From Chitinivibrionales bacterium (GTDB taxonomy: Bacteria > Fibrobacterota > Chitinivibrionia > Chitinivibrionales > WJMI01), in contig WJJU01000857.1 of NCBI GenBank assembly GCA_014729595.1, positions 1 through 8,699 on the forward strand: a stretch of DNA of 8,699 nt. Reading direction: 5' to 3'. Position numbers and translations under genes: made by a program. Positions 6,191 through 8,699 of the stretch are shown piece by piece. Numbering within the stretch: position 1 is the first letter of the stretch; each line of letters opens with the position of its first letter. The notes under the pieces are model-generated. The model saw only the letters and a list, made by a program, of their open reading frames with translations, searched no databases and was not told where the DNA came from.

Positions 6191-7573
6191 TCAACGATGC
6201 TTGGGAGCCCAATCGGGGCGCTTCAGCCAAGGAGATTTACCGTCAAGGTCGATCACGAGATTCCGGTCACGCGGCGCAAGATCGGTCCAGAGGGACTGAA
6301 GGGCAAGACCCATTGCCTGTATAAGAGGATTAGGATCGGCGATCAACGCTTCGTATGTTGCATCATCGAGAACCGTCGGCTTTTCATCGCCGGCATAGTG
6401 CGCCATAAATGCACGCACGACAAACGGCACCAGCTCCGCCGCTTGCTCCTCGGGTACACCGAACTGATACACAAACATGGCGGTAACGATCCCGGTCAAA
6501 CCCTCCTCAAGGAAATTGCGGGCGTAGAGCGGGAACGGAAGATCCCCTGTGTCATAGTCGATATCCCAAATCCGGCGCGTTGTAACCACTAATTTGCCAT
6601 GAGCAAAAAACGTCGCCATACGGAACGGAGACGGCCAGGTTACGGTAGAACCGGTTTCTATGTCATAGATGACCTCTCCGGAAGTCGTTTCGTGTTTGAC
6701 GATGTCTTGAGCATGATAATGACCGGTGAAAACCACCTTCAGGCCATGGGTGGCAAGCGTATCGCGAATCGAAGCCCAGTCGTCGATTACGTAGTCGGCG
6801 AACATATTGTCGAATATGGAACTCTGTCCGGTATAATGCTCCATAACCCCATGGTGCATCAGAGCCATAGGGGTCTTTCCTTCTGCCTTGCAGGAATCGA
6901 GCATCGAAGTAAGCCACGCAAGCGTTTCCGGTGTGAGGCGGCCGCCGGTTTCCGAATGTCCAACATTCATATCGTACTTACAGGCATCGATGCCGAATAC
7001 CCACAACCCCTCAACCGGCTCGGCAACATAACTCAGCGAATTGGGATCACGTGCAAAAGCCTCATCGTAGCCCATATCTCCATAAATTTCCTCAAATTCG
7101 TCGGGGCTTACGGTAGGAACCGGGATAACACTCGCGCCGTCATACGCATACGCTTCTTCGTTGTTGATATCATGATTTCCAGGTACCACAAAAACCTGGA
7201 CTCCCACCGACTCCAGCGAATCGGCAAGATATTGCGCTACCCGTTCGTGGCTTGCCAGCTCGCCATCCTTGGTAAGGTCACCCGGGATAAGGCACAGGTC
7301 CGGTCGACGCGCCCGGATGCGGCTCACAGTGCTGCGAAGAATGGCGTCGCTCTCGGCGATGAGTTTGCGATCCTGAGCAAGATACATTTGAAACGCAGGC
7401 CCGTCACTGATAAGCAGAGACGGGTCAAGCAGATGAGGATCAGAGAAGACGGCAATGGACACCGGTGGCGTCCACGATCGGCCGCGAGCTTGAACAACAC
7501 CCGTCATACCGACAAAAACACCGAGTACAGCCGCCGCACACATCAACTTCACACAACTGCGATCCCACTTCAT
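6191..7573 (-). CDS. Secreted calcineurin-like metallophosphoesterase
   Basis: This is a 460-residue protein starting at ATG 7571-7573, which has AAGGAG about seven bases upstream. Longer in-frame starts up to 7648 lack such a site and would bury the signal peptide. Residues 1-30 form a Sec signal peptide (K-W-D-R then a hydrophobic core ending in V-V-Q-A), so the enzyme is exported. The Metallophos dinuclear-metal motifs appear in order: S-D-P-H (D45, H47), P-G-D-L-T-K-D-G (D99), P-G-N-H-D (N133, H134), M-H-H-G (His240 or His241) and G-H-Y-H (H295, H297). All metal ligands expected for phosphodiesterase or phosphatase activity are present. The acceptor is unknown; candidates are exported phosphomono- or phosphodiesters. 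A C-terminal region of about 110 residues, including EEQAAELVPFVVRAFMAHYA, follows the catalytic domain and has no recognised function. The long leader and the 3' stem-loop suggest its own transcription unit. Confidence 0.88.
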   Translation of the reverse strand: MKWDRSCVKLMCAAAVLGVFVGMTGVVQARGRSWTPPVSIAVFSDPHLLDPSLLISDGPAFQMYLAQDRKLIAESDAILRSTVSRIRARRPDLCLIPGDLTKDGELASHERVAQYLADSLESVGVQVFVVPGNHDINNEEAYAYDGASVIPVPTVSPDEFEEIYGDMGYDEAFARDPNSLSYVAEPVEGLWVFGIDACKYDMNVGHSETGGRLTPETLAWLTSMLDSCKAEGKTPMALMHHGVMEHYTGQSSIFDNMFADYVIDDWASIRDTLATHGLKVVFTGHYHAQDIVKHETTSGEVIYDIETGSTVTWPSPFRMATFFAHGKLVVTTRRIWDIDYDTGDLPFPLYARNFLEEGLTGIVTAMFVYQFGVPEEQAAELVPFVVRAFMAHYAGDEKPTVLDDATYEALIADPNPLIQAMGLALQSLWTDLAPRDRNLVIDLDGKSPWLKRPDWAPKHR

Positions 7574-7602
7574 GAGACACTCCTTCATACAAATGATACA
7601 AC

Positions 7603-7700
7603 CACACAACCTTCCCAAACCCCTTAGGAGTAAAAACACTCTTCTCAAAAGATGTTTTTGGTGTGTTTGGAGATCGTTTGGAAAATGTCAGGGTTGTGTG
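7603..7700. promoter_or_regulatory. Nested inverted repeats in the phosphoesterase leader
   Basis: Two structures are nested. The outer arms CACACAACC (7603-7611) and GGTTGTGTG (7692-7700) are perfect 9-bp complements. Inside them, 7632-7659 forms AAAAACA-TCTT paired with AAGA-TGTTTTT, an 11-bp stem with one bulged base and a 5-base loop, ending in a T-run in either direction. The inner one could act as a weak bidirectional terminator between the vapBC remnant and the phosphoesterase. The outer pair would enclose it. Roles are inferred from position only, and no clear -35/-10 pair was identified for the phosphoesterase. Confidence 0.35.
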
Positions 7701-7744
7701 AAAAAATGACGACAAGCACGCCAACCTCGGTCGGAACGGTTGGC
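7701..7744 (-). terminator. Possible terminator after the vapBC remnant
   Basis: GCCAACC (7720-7726) pairs with GGTTGGC (7738-7744) around an 11-base loop. On minus, the direction of vapBC, a run of six T follows at 7701-7706. The T-run starts 13 bases after the stem, which is farther than in a canonical intrinsic terminator. The element starts about 40 bases beyond the end of the extended toxin frame. Confidence 0.33.
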
Positions 7745-7784
7745 TCCGCCCGCGAAAAGGCCCATGAATCAAGGAGCGAGCGAA

Positions 7785-8183
7785 TCAGGAGGGCTCAATA
7801 CGCTCTACGACGTCGATACGGTCGAAATCGGTGTCAAATAGGCAAATCCCCTCAAGTTTGTGCACCTAACAGATGACGGCATGAATCGGATGTCTGGCCA
7901 TGATGTTTGGTATTCCCTCGAGGTAGCCATAGGCTCGATTGATACTATCGCGATCGATTGGCAGAATTCTCGGTACGATTTCGCGTGCAAGCATAAATAC
8001 CTGCTTCCCGTCTTCCCCCCATACTATCGAACGATATCGATGGAGATTCTCTGGCAAGATTTCAGTCGAGACGCAAACCTGCGCTTTTCCCGTCGACACA
8101 CACTCTAAAAAGCTGACCGAAGGTTGCTTGTTGCGATGCGCCGCTCCCGCCGCATACATGAATGTATTGGAATCGACGAGCAT
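7785..8183 (-). pseudogene. vapC: VapC-like PIN-domain toxin, interrupted by an in-frame TAG
   Basis: The reading frame resembles a full-length PIN ribonuclease toxin of 132 codons. It opens with MLVDSNTFMYAAG (first acidic residue D4), then VSTEIL (second acid E41) and L-H-R-Y. After M-A-R-H-P-I-H-A-V-I-C at residues 95-105, codon 106 is TAG (7866-7868). In the same frame, sequence then continues as VHKLEGICLFDTDFDRIDVV to a TGA at 7785-7787. This is exactly the C-terminal strand with the D-x-D-F-D acid cluster expected in PIN toxins. Translation to the TAG gives only 105 residues without that cluster. His98 also stands where the family motif A-R-D-x-x-H-A has its third acidic residue. Intact relatives would cleave RNA and be held by the partner antitoxin. 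The start is 2 bases after the antitoxin frame's TAA. Readthrough of a single amber codon (perhaps once CAG) is possible but would not restore the lost Asp. Confidence 0.8.
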
Positions 8184-8185
8184 CC

Positions 8186-8434
8186 TTATGGTAGATCCCG
8201 AAGAGACGGTACGGATTGCTTTTTAACTGTTGCGGAATCGCTCACCGCGAGATCAAGTTTGGACAGTTTTTTTACGGCATCACCCGAGGCGCGTGCTGAA
8301 TGCAGCCCGTATTGAATCTCAAACGCCTCGCGGACCAGAGAGCCGACACTTGAATGCCGAACTTTTGCCAGTTCCTTGAGCAGATCGTATTCCTCTTCTT
8401 GGTATAGTATTGTTGTTTTCTTTTAAATCTCCAT
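8186..8434 (-). pseudogene. vapB: VapB-like ribbon-helix-helix antitoxin with TAA at codon 4
   Basis: The frame reads M-E-I-stop-K-K-T-T-I-L-Y-Q-E-E-E-Y-D-L-L-K and continues through ELAKVRHSSVGSLVREAFE to a C-terminal tail ending S-L-R-D-L-P at the TAA 8186-8188. That is a complete ribbon-helix-helix antitoxin: beta strand KKTTILY, helix from EEEYDLLKELA, turn, then helix VGSLVREAF, and a toxin-binding tail. The ATG at 8434 has an excellent GGAGGT site, but the fourth codon is TAA (8423-8425). A second in-frame ATG at 8446 meets the same stop. No ATG, GTG or TTG follows before the beta strand, so a DNA-binding product cannot start downstream normally. One base change (for example AAA or CAA to TAA) explains the lesion. 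Rare non-canonical initiation cannot be excluded from sequence. Confidence 0.78.
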
Positions 8435-8461
8435 ATACACCTCCATATGTGGATCGTATAT
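8433..8461. promoter_or_regulatory. Dyad overlapping the vapBC promoter, likely autoregulatory operator
   Basis: Outer arms ATATAC (8433-8438) and GTATAT (8456-8461) and inner arms TCCA (8442-8445) and TGGA (8450-8453) share nearly the same centre at about 8447. The dyad covers the -10 box and reaches the start codon. VapB-type antitoxins usually repress their own operon by binding such palindromes, so this is the expected operator. With the antitoxin frame closed, repression may be lost. Confidence 0.5.
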
Positions 8462-8483
8462 CTTGTTTCGCAATCCATGTCAA
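8455..8483 (-). promoter_or_regulatory. Sigma-70 promoter of the vapBC remnant
   Basis: On minus, a perfect TTGACA (8478-8483) is followed after 17 bases by TATACG (8455-8460). A transcript would begin near 8448, about 14 bases before the ATG at 8434, with the GGAGGT ribosome-binding site (8439-8444) inside that leader. This is the best promoter in the window. Confidence 0.68.
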
Positions 8484-8564
8484 TACTTTATGAAGTACGG
8501 ATCGTTTCACATCAATGATCCCCCCCCAACCAAAACGGTCCACAAAGAACCTATATTCATAAAT

Positions 8565-8699
8565 ATGTTCGACAACAGGCGAATTCTGGTTACCGGGGTA
8601 ACTGCTATTCATGGATGGCCGCTGTGGGAAGCGCTGAAAACCGCGACCGGTACGAGAAAGCTTTTTGGCATTCGACCGCCCAAGACGGCTGTCCCTGAA
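8565..8699 (+). CDS. SDR/RmlD-like nucleotide-sugar reductase or epimerase, N-terminal part
   Basis: Forty-five codons are visible before the window edge. The protein begins M-F-D-N-R-R-I-L-V-T-G-V-T-A-I-H-G-W-P-L-W-E-A-L, the first beta strand, glycine loop and helix of an NAD(P)-binding Rossmann fold as in extended short-chain dehydrogenases and dTDP-4-dehydrorhamnose reductase-like proteins. LFGIRPPK follows in the position of the second strand. The usual T-G-x-x-G-x-x-G loop has Ala at its middle glycine. The exact substrate cannot be assigned from this fragment. No ribosome-binding site precedes the ATG, but TATATT at 8552-8557 would place transcription at or next to the start codon, so a leaderless message is possible. 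It is divergent from the vapBC remnant. Confidence 0.75.
   Translation, partial: MFDNRRILVTGVTAIHGWPLWEALKTATGTRKLFGIRPPKTAVPE

Noticed and set aside
6599..7627. Long plus-strand open frame (342 codons) opposite the metallophosphoesterase
   Set aside because: It is antisense to a gene with all Metallophos motifs. Its translation is arginine- and histidine-rich with no recognisable domain and no ribosome-binding site.
7785..8434. Recoded stop codons (code reassignment) as an explanation for the vapBC stops
   Set aside because: Two different stops are involved, and both TAG and TAA end intact genes elsewhere in the window (acyltransferase by TAG, PAC2 and dipeptidase by TAA).
8319..8612. Minus-strand frame of 97 codons overlapping the antitoxin region in another frame
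   Set aside because: It runs through the vapBC promoter and operator and has no domain. The antitoxin-like frame beside it has clear ribbon-helix-helix character.

Overview
The window is an ordinary-looking stretch of bacterial chromosome: compact genes of roughly 50% GC, Shine-Dalgarno sites before several of them, and ATG, GTG and TTG starts. The mix (a secreted VanX-like dipeptidase, a secreted esterase-like hydrolase, a membrane acyltransferase, a secreted metallophosphoesterase, and PAC2, DUF4112, holin-like and DUF3618 proteins) suggests a free-living, probably Gram-negative environmental bacterium. I cannot name the phylum from the sequence. No tRNA, rRNA, CRISPR array, transposase or phage module was seen.

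Layout. Positions 1-687 (minus) hold an overlapping gene pair: a two-helix holin-like/YqjE-type membrane protein followed by a DUF3618 protein cut by the window edge. After a 406-bp divergent gap, a PAC2-family gene runs on plus (1094-2029) and converges on a DUF4112 membrane gene on minus (2149-2619). From 2929 to 7573 all four genes are on minus. In transcription order they are a secreted metallophosphoesterase, an acyltransferase-3 membrane protein, an exported alpha/beta hydrolase and a VanX-type D-Ala-D-Ala dipeptidase. The last three are close together and may form a small envelope-remodelling group, although each product also makes sense alone.

The most informative locus is 7785-8483 (minus). 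It is a VapBC-type toxin-antitoxin module with a good promoter, a dyad overlapping it, a strong ribosome-binding site and correct gene spacing. However, the antitoxin frame is closed by TAA at codon 4 and the PIN toxin frame by TAG at codon 106. Homologous-looking sequence continues in the same frame beyond both stops. The toxin also has His where PIN nucleases normally carry a conserved Asp. TAG and TAA both end normal genes in this window, so this looks like a dead module rather than a recoded genetic code.

The right edge (8565-8699, plus) begins an SDR/RmlD-like nucleotide-sugar oxidoreductase, possibly translated from a leaderless message. Other non-coding structure includes a perfect 13-bp RNA stem just downstream of the phosphoesterase, a hairpin whose loop carries the hydrolase stop codon, and nested inverted repeats in the phosphoesterase leader. 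I did not find a convincing undescribed system; the broken vapBC locus and the structured leaders are the items most worth a second look.
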